The notes beneath the pieces are model-generated. The model saw nothing but the letters and a program-made list of their open reading frames with translations, was not told where the DNA came from and searched no databases. This document shows positions 42,796 to 52,122 of a stretch of DNA of 64,000 nucleotides, piece by piece. This DNA is from Anaerolineae bacterium (lineage in GTDB: Bacteria > Chloroflexota > Anaerolineae > 4572-78 > J111): NCBI GenBank assembly GCA_023382535.1, contig JAHDWA010000008.1, positions 1 through 64,000 on the forward strand. The letters run 5' to 3'. The position numbers and the translations under genes are program-made. Each line of letters starts with the position of its first letter. The stretch's first letter is position 1.

Positions 42796-44288
42796 CCTCT
42801 GGCCTGGTCCAAAGGATTGCTGAATTTTGCCAAAAAAATTCCCTCCTGGCTAATCACGATCATATTGTTATTGGAGTATCCGGGGGACCCGACTCACTTT
42901 GTTTGCTTGACGTACTGGATACGCTCCGACCCACCTTGGGTTTAACACTCACCATTGCTCATCTCAACCATCAACTGCGGGGAGCTGACTCCGAGGCCGA
43001 CGAAGCCTTTGTCCGCAGGCTGGCAGACCAACGCCAGCTCCCCATTTTTGTCGAAACCGCGCCGGTTGCCACCCAGGCCGCCCAGCATAAGCAATCTCTG
43101 GAAGAAGCAGCCCGGCAAATTCGCTATGCCTTTTTGTGGCGGGTAGCTCAAAGGGTCAACGCTAACAAAGTTGCAGTCGGCCACAATGCCGACGACCAGA
43201 CAGAAACGGTCTTGATGCATTTTCTACGCGGCACCGGCTTGGCTGGACTGAGGGGGATGCTGCCGCTGATCGAAATAACCGATTTGCGTCTGCACCCGGC
43301 CGATGTGCCCGCATCGGCATCTCTGGCTGTCCCCCAACTCATTCGGCCTTTACTGGAAACTTGGCGAAGTGAGATTGAAGCTTACTGCCAGGCCCGCCAG
43401 CTAGAACCTCGCCAGGATTTTTCTAACCAGGATACTACCTTTTTCCGCAACCGGCTGCGTTACGAACTGATTCCACTGCTGGAGACTTACAATCCTAACA
43501 TTCGCCAAACGCTCCAGCGCACTGCCAAGGTTGTGACCGCCGAGGCCGAACTGTTGCAGGAGCAACTGGCTCAAGCCTGGCAAGCCGTCGTCCGCAGCGA
43601 GTCACCTGAGCGAATTGAGCTGGACTTGCCGGCCTGGCGGGAGTTACCCCTGGCCCTCAAACGTTCGACGCTGCGCCGCGCTGTCCAAACACTTCGCCGC
43701 AGTTTGCGCGATATCAGTTTTGAGCATATCGAGGCGGCCCTGGCTATTGTGGAGCAGGGCGGGGTGGGCGCCAAGGCCAGCCTGCCGCAAGGATTAATGC
43801 TAACGCTAAATTACCACACGTTTGTGATTGCTCCGGCCAGTAGCCCGACCGCTCCCCCCCTACCTGACCAGCCCCAGTTACGGCAAGCTCAAGCCTTACC
43901 CCTTAACCTGGCCGGAGTAACCTCACTGCCTGGCACGCACTGGCAACTCCGAGCCGACTTTCTGATGTTGGAGCAGGTCAATTTGAACGAGTTAAACCAG
44001 CTCGGTCCTTGGGAAGCGTACCTGGATGCTGAAGTGATTGGCCAGCAGGCAGTCCTGCGGCCGCGCCGTCCCCGCGATACATTTACGCCCTTGGGCATGG
44101 GTCAGCATCGCCAAAAAGTCAGTGAATTTATGATTAACAAAAAAATTCCCGCTGCTTGGCGTAAATTCATTCCTCTGCTTGTTTCCAGGGAACAGGTGTG
44201 GTGGATTTGTGGTTACTGCCCCGACGACCGTGCCCGCCTGCGTCCCACCACGCAGCGGGTCCTTCACCTTAAGTTTGAGCGAGGCTGA
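42792..44288 (+). CDS. tilS: tRNA(Ile)-lysidine synthase
   Basis: 498 residues from GTG at 42792, which overlaps the cyclase stop (GTGA). The PP-loop motif VSGGPDSLCLLDVL is near residue 28, with HLNHQLRGADSEADE near 58 and a C-terminal TilS domain with GMGQHRQKVSEFMINKKIP and WWICGYCPDDR. It makes lysidine at C34 of tRNA-Ile(CAU), essential for AUA decoding. No hpt or ftsH neighbour is present, unlike the arrangement in some bacteria. Confidence 0.94.
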   Translation: MTSGLVQRIAEFCQKNSLLANHDHIVIGVSGGPDSLCLLDVLDTLRPTLGLTLTIAHLNHQLRGADSEADEAFVRRLADQRQLPIFVETAPVATQAAQHKQSLEEAARQIRYAFLWRVAQRVNANKVAVGHNADDQTETVLMHFLRGTGLAGLRGMLPLIEITDLRLHPADVPASASLAVPQLIRPLLETWRSEIEAYCQARQLEPRQDFSNQDTTFFRNRLRYELIPLLETYNPNIRQTLQRTAKVVTAEAELLQEQLAQAWQAVVRSESPERIELDLPAWRELPLALKRSTLRRAVQTLRRSLRDISFEHIEAALAIVEQGGVGAKASLPQGLMLTLNYHTFVIAPASSPTAPPLPDQPQLRQAQALPLNLAGVTSLPGTHWQLRADFLMLEQVNLNELNQLGPWEAYLDAEVIGQQAVLRPRRPRDTFTPLGMGQHRQKVSEFMINKKIPAAWRKFIPLLVSREQVWWICGYCPDDRARLRPTTQRVLHLKFERG

Positions 44289-44346
44289 CTGTTGAGCTGG
44301 TCCTAGAATTCACTCAGATTTTTCCCTCAAAAACCCCCTAAAGCTA

Positions 44347-44375
44347 TTGCGAGACGAACTGCCTTAGAGTATAAT
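44347..44375 (+). promoter_or_regulatory. Promoter of the atypical response regulator gene
   Basis: TTGCGA (44347-44352), 17 nt and TATAAT (44370-44375) precede the gene. Confidence 0.7.
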
Positions 44376-44422
44376 GAGCCTTCATGAATCGGGGGACCCG
44401 GGGGGAGGAAGGATCCGTGACG

Positions 44423-45079
44423 ATGCACGTTTTACTCATTGAAAATAATAACTTGGACCAATCCGAGTCCTTACTGGGCAACCTGAAGGACCAGGGGTAC
44501 CAGGTGGTGACATCTTTTACACCTGAAGCTGCTGTTGAAACAACCAAAACCCTCTGGCCCAATTTGATTGTCTTTAATTCCACCAACACGTCTTTCAGTT
44601 TGACCAGCTTTCAGCAGGCGATTGATGAAATGCAGCTCAACATTCCTTATCTGGTTGTTGGCGATAAGGCAATCGCCGCCCAAATTGGCGCTGATACCAT
44701 TTTGGTGGCCCCGGGCAAGCTGCAACAACTCACCCAGGGACTGAAAAAGGCTACCGCTACCCAGAAAAATAGATTTGTTCGCCTGCCCGGTCTCACCCTC
44801 GACTGTTATCGGCATCAGGTGCTGCGTGATGGCCAGATTTACAGTTTAACCCCCAAAGAATTTAAATTGTTGTACCTGCTGGTCAGCCGCCATGATACAA
44901 TTTTGAGTCGCAAAATCATCATGCAAGAAGTCTGGGAAACGGATTATCTGGGCGACACCCGGACACTGGATGTGCATATTCGCTGGATCCGCGAAAAAAT
45001 CGAGGAAAACCCCAGCCGCCCGCAACGTTTAATCACCATTCGGGGAACCGGCTACCGTTTTACTTTAAATCCTGAATAA
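44423..45079 (+). CDS. Winged-helix response regulator with atypical receiver
   Basis: The ATG at 44423 (MHVLLIENNNLDQ) or the GTG at 44417 is preceded by AAGGATCC; about 218 residues. The C-terminal OmpR/PhoB winged helix is clear (SLTPKEFKLLYLLV, then LDVHIRWIREKIE and RGTGYRF). In the receiver the phosphoacceptor Asp is absent: the strand reads NLIVFNSTNTS where LIVLDxxLP is expected, and only one residue of the acidic pair (E in IENNN) remains. It is likely phosphorylation-independent. No kinase gene is adjacent. Confidence 0.88.
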   Translation: MHVLLIENNNLDQSESLLGNLKDQGYQVVTSFTPEAAVETTKTLWPNLIVFNSTNTSFSLTSFQQAIDEMQLNIPYLVVGDKAIAAQIGADTILVAPGKLQQLTQGLKKATATQKNRFVRLPGLTLDCYRHQVLRDGQIYSLTPKEFKLLYLLVSRHDTILSRKIIMQEVWETDYLGDTRTLDVHIRWIREKIEENPSRPQRLITIRGTGYRFTLNPE

Positions 45080-45088
45080 AGTTTGCTA

Positions 45089-46237
45089 GTGAAACAACGC
45101 TCTCTTTGCTCTTATTTACTGCTCATTTTTCTCTTTATTCTATCAAGCTGCGGCGATACCCGGCCGCCGCAGCCGCCTGAATTTCAACCCATCCGGCCCG
45201 ATCCCACCTCAACGCTAAAAGCTGCCTCCGTTCCCACTCCCCCCAGCCAGCCCACTTCTGTTATCTCAAATCAAGTCAGCCTGACCCACTTCATCCACAC
45301 CAGTAAACGATTTAGCATTAGCTACCCTGAAAATTGGCAAGATTTTGAACGCCCGGACGGAGTTGTGTTTATTGACCCCGGCGACCATGCCGGTTATGGC
45401 GTTTTTTTCAACGACGTGGGCCAGAGTTACTCGGAAAAAGAGTTAAATCAGTATTTGGTGACGTTTGTCACCCAAAATTTCATTGGCAAAGAGGCTGACT
45501 TTGCCCCTCTCAGCCAGGAGCAAAAAGCCGACGGCTCGATTGTCGCTCGGTTTTCTTCCAAAGATCCTAACTTGGGCCAAGCGATCAACGAGGTACGGGT
45601 CTCTCAAAAAGATAACATCGTCTTTGTGCTGTATCTCAGCGCCACCGAGGAGCAGTGGCAGGTTTCGCAAGATCAACTTCATCGCCTGGCCGACACCTTT
45701 ACCACCATAAATACCGCTCCGGCGCCTACGACTCCAGCGACGCAGGAACCCCCGGAGTGGGTTCTAACCGGCCCCGCCAACAGCGCCTTTGCCTTTTTCT
45801 ACCCCAGCGATTGGGAGATTTTGCGCCAGGAGGAGTCTTCCATTGCCATCGGTATGCCGGAAACCGACCTGGTTTTTGAAGCCACTGTTTTTGAGGCCGC
45901 AGAAGCCCAAGATAACGCTGAGGCAGCCAGGCAAGCGGCCCAAGCGTATGTGGACCAGCTTGCCAATGATTATAAGGATGTGCAGACGCGACCTATGGAA
46001 AAGTTCCAGCTTGACCAGGTTACCGACGGCGCGACCATTGATTTTCTCTACACCGCTGCCGATGGCACCACCAAAGCCGGTTCGATCATTACGGCCGCCA
46101 GTGACGGCAAACTTTATCAGGTTGTCTTCTCCGCCTCGGCTGCGGCCTACCAGGCAGCGCTGGAATGGTTTAACCCCATGTATAAAAGTTTCAGAATCCT
46201 CCCCGCTGACGAGGTCATCTCGGATAAGGAACCGTAA
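45089..46237 (+). CDS. Lipoprotein with two PsbP-like repeats
   Basis: The GTG at 45089 (MKQRSLCSYLLLIF) is preferred over TTG 6 nt upstream. The lipobox LSSCGD is near residue 19. After a Pro-rich linker come two related domains: RFSISYPENWQDFERPDG (about 75) and AFAFFYPSDWEILRQEES (about 235). They resemble the PsbP/Mog1 type of small exported domain. Function unknown. It lies 9 nt after the regulator gene and stops 1 nt before the antiporter gene, so it may be regulated with both. Confidence 0.8.
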   Translation: MKQRSLCSYLLLIFLFILSSCGDTRPPQPPEFQPIRPDPTSTLKAASVPTPPSQPTSVISNQVSLTHFIHTSKRFSISYPENWQDFERPDGVVFIDPGDHAGYGVFFNDVGQSYSEKELNQYLVTFVTQNFIGKEADFAPLSQEQKADGSIVARFSSKDPNLGQAINEVRVSQKDNIVFVLYLSATEEQWQVSQDQLHRLADTFTTINTAPAPTTPATQEPPEWVLTGPANSAFAFFYPSDWEILRQEESSIAIGMPETDLVFEATVFEAAEAQDNAEAARQAAQAYVDQLANDYKDVQTRPMEKFQLDQVTDGATIDFLYTAADGTTKAGSIITAASDGKLYQVVFSASAAAYQAALEWFNPMYKSFRILPADEVISDKEP

Positions 46238-48094
46238 ATGGAACATCAGGAAACGTTGTTGCTGGCTGGCATCCTGGGGCTGGGAATTTGCTGCCAGTGG
46301 TTGGCCTGGCGCTTGAAATTCCCGGCGATACTTCCCCTGCTGGGCGCAGGTTTTCTGTTAGGACCGGTGCTGAATATCCTTCATCCGCAGGAGTTGCTGG
46401 GAGATTTGTTCTTCCCTGCCATTTCTCTGGCTGTCTCTATTATCCTCTTTGAAGGGGCCTTAACTTTAAAGTGGCAAGAGGTGCGCCACGTGGCTCATAT
46501 CGTGCGTAACCTCATCACGATAGGGGCCTTGATCACCTGGTTGGGGGGAGGAATAGCCGCTCATTTCATCTTGGGACTGCCGTGGACTTTGGCCATCCTG
46601 TTTGGTGCCTTGATTGTAGTCACCGGTCCTACGGTAATAGCGCCGCTCCTGCGCAATGTTCGGCCCATTCCTAAACTGGCCTCGGTTTTACGCTGGGAAG
46701 GGATCTTAATTGATCCTTTAGGCGCTCTACTGGCCGTGTTGATCTTTAACTTCATTGTAGCTGAAGGACCGCTAAGATATCTGAGCCTCCGTGCCTTCGT
46801 CGGCTTTCTGCGCATTGTTTTAATTGGAACTGGGGCCGGACTTATGGGTGGCTATTTTGTCGCTCTTGTCATAAGACGATACCTGGTCCCTGATTATCTC
46901 CGCGATATTATGATTCTCGCCGTAGTGGTTAGCGTCTTCGCCTTATCTGACTCCCTTCAAAGCGAGTCGGGGTTACTGGCTGTCACCGTGATGGGCCTCC
47001 TTTTGGCCAATCTGGACCTGATTCAGCTCCGGCAAATTTGGCACTTTAAAGAAAGAATCAGCATTCTTTTTATTTCGAGTCTGTTTATCGTTCTGGCGGC
47101 CAATATCACCCTGGCTGATTTGGCTGCGCTCAATTGGCGGAGCCTGCTACTGGTAGCCGTCGTCATCTTTGTTCTCAGGCCTGTCAGTATATATGTGAGC
47201 GCCTGGGGCAGCAACCTTACCCGTAATGAACGCTTGTTTTTATCATGGATTGCCCCGCGTGGCATCGTAGCGGCGGCGGTCTCATCCCTGTTTGCCTTTC
47301 GGCTAGAGGAGCGGGGCTATAGTGAAGCCCCGCTGCTGGCTTCAGTTACCTTCCTTGTGATTGTGAGCACTGTGGTACTGCAAGGGGGTACCGCAAAACT
47401 GGTGGCTCGTTGGTTAAATGTGGCTGAAGCCGAACCGCAAGGTTTTCTGATAATGGGCGCCCACCCATTTGCCCAACTATTAGGGCTGGCTTTGCAAGAA
47501 GAGGGCTTTACCGTGCGCCTGATAGACACGAACTGGGAAAATGTGCGGCAGGCTCGTTTTCGCGGCTTGGATGTTTATCACGGCAACATTCTTTCTGAAT
47601 TTGCCGAAAACGATCTGGATTTGTCTGGGTTAGGCCGGCTGTTAGCCTTGACCAGCAATGACGAGGCTAATGCCCTGGCGTGTTTGCATTTGCAAGATGA
47701 ATTTGGTTCATCGAATGTCTATCAGTTGTCGCCCAAATCCCTGGCCCAAGATAAAAGTAAACAGCCCAGCCGCGACCGGCTGGGGCGTCTATTTTCCGGC
47801 CCAGAGGTCACCTACGAAAAACTGACCTTCCTGGTTCAAGAGGGCGCTGTCATCAAAAAGACTCAACTGACCCAGGAGTTTACTTACGCTGACTACACTA
47901 CCTATTACGGCAATAATTTTGTCCCCCTATTGCTCCTTAGAGGGAAGCGGGCGTTTGTCTGGACAACCGATTTCCCGCTGACCCCCCAAACCGGCTGGAC
48001 TTTGCTGAGTCTGACCTTGCCATCGGGATCGGGAACAGAGGTTTCCCTTGCCCCTGTCGAGGCAGATGCTCGCTCGTCCGAACTTACTTCCTGA
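46238..48094 (+). CDS. CPA1-type cation/proton antiporter with RCK-like domain
   Basis: 618 residues: about 12 membrane helices (1-390) of the Na/H exchanger type, with TGPTVIAPLLRNVRP near 131 and IDPLGALLAVLIFN near 160 carrying the transport Asp. A Rossmann RCK-N-like domain (about 400-530, LIMGAHPFAQLLGLALQEEGFTV) and a short tail that may be RCK-C follow. It probably exchanges Na+ or K+ for H+. The start directly follows the lipoprotein stop, suggesting coupled expression. Confidence 0.92.
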   Translation: MEHQETLLLAGILGLGICCQWLAWRLKFPAILPLLGAGFLLGPVLNILHPQELLGDLFFPAISLAVSIILFEGALTLKWQEVRHVAHIVRNLITIGALITWLGGGIAAHFILGLPWTLAILFGALIVVTGPTVIAPLLRNVRPIPKLASVLRWEGILIDPLGALLAVLIFNFIVAEGPLRYLSLRAFVGFLRIVLIGTGAGLMGGYFVALVIRRYLVPDYLRDIMILAVVVSVFALSDSLQSESGLLAVTVMGLLLANLDLIQLRQIWHFKERISILFISSLFIVLAANITLADLAALNWRSLLLVAVVIFVLRPVSIYVSAWGSNLTRNERLFLSWIAPRGIVAAAVSSLFAFRLEERGYSEAPLLASVTFLVIVSTVVLQGGTAKLVARWLNVAEAEPQGFLIMGAHPFAQLLGLALQEEGFTVRLIDTNWENVRQARFRGLDVYHGNILSEFAENDLDLSGLGRLLALTSNDEANALACLHLQDEFGSSNVYQLSPKSLAQDKSKQPSRDRLGRLFSGPEVTYEKLTFLVQEGAVIKKTQLTQEFTYADYTTYYGNNFVPLLLLRGKRAFVWTTDFPLTPQTGWTLLSLTLPSGSGTEVSLAPVEADARSSELTS

Positions 48095-48111
48095 TGGTGA
48101 GGAGAACGATC

Positions 48112-48519
48112 ATGCAGCCAGCCGACTCATTAAAACGCGCGCCTGTCTACGAGCGCATTTATGCCATCACCCGCCAGATTCCGCCCGGCAAAGTGGCGAC
48201 CTACGGCCAGATTGCGGCGATGGTCGGGAGCTGTACCGCTCGCATGGTTGGTTATGCCATGGCCGCCCTGCCTTACGGCAGCGACATCCCCTGGCAGCGG
48301 GTCATCAACCGGCAGGGCAAAATCAGTTTACGAGCTGGTGGCGGCGGCTCGCGGCAGCGGCAACTGTTGGAAGCGGAAGGAGTCCATTTTGATCCCAAAA
48401 CCGAGAGCGTGGATTTCAACCAGGTCGGCTGGAGCGGGCCGGATTGGGAGTGGCTGGATTATCACGGGTTCCAGCCTGGGCCGGTGTGGGGAGGGATGAA
48501 GGGTGAAGAAATCAATTAA
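48112..48519 (+). CDS. Alkyltransferase-like protein (ATL), no active-site Cys
   Basis: The ATG at 48112 has GAGGAG 8 nt upstream; an upstream in-frame GTG at 48094 is less likely. The 135-residue product has the MGMT DNA-binding fold: IPPGKVATYGQIAAMVG near 23 and the arginine finger region. Where MGMT has IPCHRV it has IPWQRV, so the alkyl acceptor Cys is Trp. ATL proteins flag O6-alkylguanine for nucleotide excision repair. It overlaps no neighbour. Confidence 0.88.
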   Translation: MQPADSLKRAPVYERIYAITRQIPPGKVATYGQIAAMVGSCTARMVGYAMAALPYGSDIPWQRVINRQGKISLRAGGGGSRQRQLLEAEGVHFDPKTESVDFNQVGWSGPDWEWLDYHGFQPGPVWGGMKGEEIN

Positions 48520-48584
48520 TTCCCCGAGTTGAGCTGCACGCGAGCTGGCTGTGCAAGATCACTTCTGGCCTTTATCATTTTGAT

Positions 48585-48866
48585 CTATCGCCATTGTACT
48601 GTCCCGTTTGTATCGTTCTCTGCTTTTGCCATTGCTTCTGCAAGCGTGGGGAATACACCTCCGCCAGCATTGAAGCTCCCCTGCTCAGTTAGTGATTCAT
48701 ACCACACATAGTAGCATTTCACTAAGGTGTCTTCGTAAATTTCTGGTGGGTCTTCGTAGTCACCAGACCCATACCGTATTGGACTTTGGATAATTCTTAC
48801 TTCATATGGCACAGCCTTATCATAAACAGCAGTGCCTTCCTTGACTACATCGGAGTAGTTGAACAT
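48585..48866 (-). CDS. Hypothetical protein
   Basis: An ATG at 48866 (MFNYSDVVKEGTAVYDK) opens 93 codons; an upstream in-frame start at 48893 is possible. The product is soluble and Tyr-rich in its middle (YEVRIIQSPIRYGSGDYED). It ends in a helix with FPTLAEAMAKAEND, a pattern seen in small HicB-like or immunity proteins, but no family is recognised. It is AT-richer than its neighbours. Confidence 0.5.
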   Translation of the reverse strand: MFNYSDVVKEGTAVYDKAVPYEVRIIQSPIRYGSGDYEDPPEIYEDTLVKCYYVWYESLTEQGSFNAGGGVFPTLAEAMAKAENDTNGTVQWR

Positions 48867-49045
48867 TTGTCTCTCGGTTTGTGGGCTTAACAATACTCGC
48901 TGCTTCTTTATCCGATACCCACTTCGCGCAGCACATCCAATTCATCCGGCAACGGGTCTTGCCAGAGCCACTCGACCCGCAGCCAAAACCCGGTCACACT
49001 CAGGCTGCGGCAGATGATAAGGCTGCTAAATATATCGCTAATTCT

Positions 49046-49395
49046 TTACTCTATCCCAAAATCAAGCTTGATTTCAGCTATCTCTTGACGCAGCCCCGGC
49101 AGCTTGTTCTGAACGATGTCCCACACAACCTCATCAGAAATAAGATCATACCCATGCGCCAGGACATTTCGAAACCCGATAATCCGCTGGTAATCATTTA
49201 TCCGAATGACTACGTCCGGGTCAATTTTCTTGAGCCGATTGAGCGCTTCCCCACAATCTCAAACTGCCGTTCCACGGCTGACCGTAATAAAGCATCGGCC
49301 TTATAATCCCGCAATTGTTTGCCTTGCGTAAAGTCGGCAATCAACTCAGTCGCCTGATCCAGATCATAAATCAGTTTCTTGGCTTCAAGTTCCAT
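49046..49395 (-). pseudogene. hepT: HepT-like HEPN ribonuclease toxin, frameshifted
   Basis: The start [19 protein letters not shown] fits HepT (HEPN, DUF86). Near 49249-49252 (CCCC, GGGG on the coding strand) the frame shifts. In the other frame it continues as [17 protein letters not shown] and then RNVLAHGYD, the HEPN RX4HXY motif, to a stop at 49046. One added base would restore about 116 residues. It is either a real inactivation or a homopolymer read error. The ATG overlaps mntA by 11 nt. Confidence 0.8.
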
Positions 49396-49693
49396 ACACT
49401 AAAACTTTATCCCGTTCAATCGCCTGACGGAAGTAGGGATTTTTGATAGCCTTTATTTCGACTAAATCAACCGGTCGCTGAAAGAGCCGTTCTAAATCTT
49501 CTTTTAAACCAAAATAGCGGTCGAAAGCGCCGGTCGAATGGCTCTCGTCAAACTCGATGAGAAAATCCAAATCGCTATTTTCCTGATCAAAATCACTGCG
49601 TGAGGCAGAGCCAAATAACTCTAAACGTTTTACTCCATAAATGGCGCATAAGTTCGATAATTTGTCTGAGTACTCAACCAGTTTTAAACTCAT
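49385..49693 (-). CDS. mntA: MntA-like nucleotidyltransferase antitoxin
   Basis: 102 residues with the minimal nucleotidyltransferase motif [23 protein letters not shown] (GSxxR near 27, DxD near 42). In MntA/HepT pairs this protein adds AMP to the Tyr of the toxin RX4HXY motif. The reading frame is intact although the toxin frame is broken, and the two genes overlap by 11 nt. It starts with ATG at 49693. Confidence 0.9.
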   Translation of the reverse strand: MSLKLVEYSDKLSNLCAIYGVKRLELFGSASRSDFDQENSDLDFLIEFDESHSTGAFDRYFGLKEDLERLFQRPVDLVEIKAIKNPYFRQAIERDKVLVYGT

Positions 49694-49867
49694 TATGACC
49701 TTTAGGTTGGTTTAAAATAATCCGCTTATCATTGTACAAGAAGTTGTCATGTTTTGCTATCCGGCCGCCTGCTAAACCCAATCATCTTTTCTCAATTTAC
49801 CGTACCATAAAGTTCGCCGGGAAACAAGTTCGCAAGTAATAACAGAAATGTAACCACTTGCCCCAAA

Positions 49868-49948
49868 TGTCATTTCGAGGCCAGAGGCCGAGAAATCCCT
49901 GGAGCGCCACATAGGCATGGGGGATTTCTCCCTTCGGTCGAAATGACA
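49868..49948. repeat. Dispersed repeat with TGTCATTTCGA/TCGAAATGACA ends
   Basis: TGTCATTTCGA (49868-49878) is exactly inverted at 49938-49948, and inside it GAGAAATCCC (49890-49899) is inverted at 49921-49930. This GTCATTTCGA..GGGATTTCTC unit is a familiar bacterial repeat. It occupies much of the 354-bp gap after mntA; an open frame through it (49772-50026) is not a gene. Confidence 0.75.
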
Positions 49949-49971
49949 TGAGCGAACAGTTGCACCAAAAT

Positions 49972-49997
49972 AAAAAAGGCCAGGCTTAGACCTGGCC
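49972..49997 (-). terminator. Intrinsic terminator of the tig-clpP-clpX unit
   Basis: GGCCAGG (49978-49984) pairs with CCTGGCC (49991-49997); on the minus strand the stem is followed by TTTTTTATTTT. Confidence 0.9.
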
Positions 49998-50019
49998 AGG
50001 ATTACTGCTTCTATTGCGG

Positions 50020-50041
50020 AGTCCAAAGTCCACTTTGGACT
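50020..50041. repeat. Palindrome AGTCCAAAGT-CC-ACTTTGGACT
   Basis: A perfect 10-bp inverted repeat lies directly after the clpX stop, upstream of the terminator. It may protect the mRNA 3' end or be a REP-type insertion. Confidence 0.7.
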
Positions 50042-50047
50042 GCGGGA

Positions 50048-51439
50048 TCAGGCTGCTTTATCCAGCGACACCCCGATGGGCAGGCCAAGTTCATCGTACA
50101 GCTCCGGCCTGGCCTCGCCGCCAATGACGGCGGCGGTGATGATACACTTGCGGATATCTTTGCGCGAGGGGATTTCGTACATCACATCCAGCAGCGCCTC
50201 TTCGATGATCGCCCGCAGCCCCCGCGCCCCGGTTTTGTACTTGAGGGCCAGGGCCGCGGCAATGGACAGCGCTTCGGGTGTAAAGACCAGCTCGACGTTA
50301 TCCAGGGCAAAAAGGTGCTGGAACTGCTTGACGACGGCGTTGCGCGGGCCGGTCAGAATTTGCATCAGGGCGGCATGGCCCAGCGGCTCGACGGTGACAA
50401 TCACCGGCAGTCGGCCCACAAATTCGGGGATCAGGCCGTAAGCCAGGAGATCGTCGGGCGTGACCTGGGCCAGTAATTGCGCCGTATAAATGATAACTTC
50501 TTCATCTTTGGAAATAACCGGGGTCTCTTTGGAGAGGGGCGTAACTTCCTGCAAATGGCCTACCGGCGGCTTGACCGGCGCCGGCGGATCAAATTTGCGG
50601 CGGGCCTGTTCGCGGGTGAAACCCATCCGGCCCTTGACCCCTAGCCGCTCCTCAACGTTTTTATCCAGGTTATCAAAGGCTCCGCCGCAGATAAAGAGAA
50701 TATTGGAGGTGTCTATCTGGATAAAGTCCTGGTGGGGATGCTTGCGCCCTCCCTGCGGCGGAACATTGGCCTGCACCCCTTCGATGATCTTGAGCAGCGC
50801 CTGCTGGACCCCTTCGCCGGACACGTCGCGCGTAATTGAGGGGTTGTCGCCCGATTTGCGGGCGGCTTTGTCTATTTCGTCAATGTAGATAATGCCTTGC
50901 TGCGCCCGCTGGATGTCGTAATCTGCTGCCTGGATCAGGCGGAGCAAGATGTTTTCGACATCCTCGCCCACGTAACCGGCTTCGGTCAAGGCGGTCGCAT
51001 CCACAATGCAGAAAGGGACATCCAAAATGCGGGCTAAAGTTTGGGCCAACAGCGTTTTGCCACACCCTGTTGGCCCAATGAGCAGAATATTACTTTTTTG
51101 CAGTTCTACTTCGGTATCCTTTTTGCCGGCCTGGCTGTGCCGGTTGATGCGTTTATAGTGATTGTAAACCGCTACCGAGAGAACTTTTTTGGCTCGGTCC
51201 TGGCCCACAACCCATTCATTCAATTGCTCATAAATTTCTTTGGGCGAAAGAATATGGCCCGGCTGAAACTGTGTCGCTTGCGCCGACGGCGTATCTTCCT
51301 CCAAAATGTCTCGACACAGGTCCACGCACTCATCGCAGATAAATACCTGGTCAGGCCCGGCGATGAGACGATTAACTTCGTCCTGGGTCCGCTTGCAAAA
51401 TGAGCAAACTTGAATGTCGGATCGGAACCTATTGACCAT
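50048..51439 (-). CDS. clpX: ATP-dependent Clp protease ATPase subunit ClpX
   Basis: 463 residues. The N-terminal zinc domain has CSFCKR and CDECVDLC. Walker A is [15 protein letters not shown] near 118, the Walker B region contains IIYIDEIDK near 180, and the sensor and C-domain include [13 protein letters not shown]. It unfolds substrates for ClpP. The gene overlaps clpP by 11 nt. At 463 residues it is some 40 longer than E. coli ClpX, mostly in an inter-domain insert (about 270-305). Confidence 0.96.
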   Translation of the reverse strand: MVNRFRSDIQVCSFCKRTQDEVNRLIAGPDQVFICDECVDLCRDILEEDTPSAQATQFQPGHILSPKEIYEQLNEWVVGQDRAKKVLSVAVYNHYKRINRHSQAGKKDTEVELQKSNILLIGPTGCGKTLLAQTLARILDVPFCIVDATALTEAGYVGEDVENILLRLIQAADYDIQRAQQGIIYIDEIDKAARKSGDNPSITRDVSGEGVQQALLKIIEGVQANVPPQGGRKHPHQDFIQIDTSNILFICGGAFDNLDKNVEERLGVKGRMGFTREQARRKFDPPAPVKPPVGHLQEVTPLSKETPVISKDEEVIIYTAQLLAQVTPDDLLAYGLIPEFVGRLPVIVTVEPLGHAALMQILTGPRNAVVKQFQHLFALDNVELVFTPEALSIAAALALKYKTGARGLRAIIEEALLDVMYEIPSRKDIRKCIITAAVIGGEARPELYDELGLPIGVSLDKAA

Positions 51440-52097
51440 TTACATTATCGCCCCTTTTGGCATCACCTTTTTTGGAGCTGTCTTCCATTTGCACTGCCGG
51501 GGGGTCACCCAGGATATCGTCTACCAGGCCGTACTCTTTGGCCATACGGGCATCCATCCAGCGGTCCCGCTCAAAGTCGTCGGCAATACGTTCGACCGGC
51601 TGGCCGGTATGTTTGCTGATGATATTGAAGAGCAAATCCTGCTGGCGTTTCATTTCGCGGTACTGAATTTCCACGTCGGTGGTGTACCCCTGCGCGCCGC
51701 CGCCGGCCTGGTGCATGTGAATGGTCGCGTGCGGCAGGGCATAACGCTGCCCCTGTGCGCCTGCCGCCAACAACACCGTCCCCATACTGGCGGTAACGCC
51801 GACGGCAAAGGTGCTGATCGGCGCCTGGATTTGCTGCATCGTATCATAAATGGCCAAACCGGCATAGATAATTCCGCCGGGGCAGTTGATGTACATCTGG
51901 ATCTCCCGTTCCGGGTCTTCCCGGTTCAGGAAGAGCAACTGGGCGACAATCAGGTTCGCCACCTGATCGTTGATAGGTGTCCCCAGAAAGATGATTCGTT
52001 CTTTCAACAACAGCGAATAAATGTCATAAGCCCGCTCACCGCGCCCGGTACTTTCAATCACCATCGGGATTACGGCCTGGGGTAAATTGGAAAACAT
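51429..52097 (-). CDS. clpP: ATP-dependent Clp protease proteolytic subunit ClpP
   Basis: 222 residues with the catalytic Ser in [14 protein letters not shown] near 99 and His in [10 protein letters not shown] near 124; the third residue is the expected Asp (RDRWMDA near 173). The mature form likely begins near [14 protein letters not shown]. It forms the barrel that ClpX feeds. It lies 25 nt after tig in the common order tig-clpP-clpX. Confidence 0.96.
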   Translation of the reverse strand: MFSNLPQAVIPMVIESTGRGERAYDIYSLLLKERIIFLGTPINDQVANLIVAQLLFLNREDPEREIQMYINCPGGIIYAGLAIYDTMQQIQAPISTFAVGVTASMGTVLLAAGAQGQRYALPHATIHMHQAGGGAQGYTTDVEIQYREMKRQQDLLFNIISKHTGQPVERIADDFERDRWMDARMAKEYGLVDDILGDPPAVQMEDSSKKGDAKRGDNVNGQ

Positions 52098-52122
52098 CGT
52101 GTTTACAACTCCTTTCGTACCT

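Noticed and set aside
48881..49306. 141-codon plus-strand frame over the toxin region
   Set aside because: It lies opposite the frameshifted hepT gene, whose HEPN motif identifies the true strand.
49772..50026. 84-codon minus-strand frame after clpX
   Set aside because: It runs through a dispersed repeat and the clpX terminator and has no ribosome site.
50020..50041. Palindrome after clpX as a second terminator
   Set aside because: No T run follows it; the real terminator is at 49972-49997.
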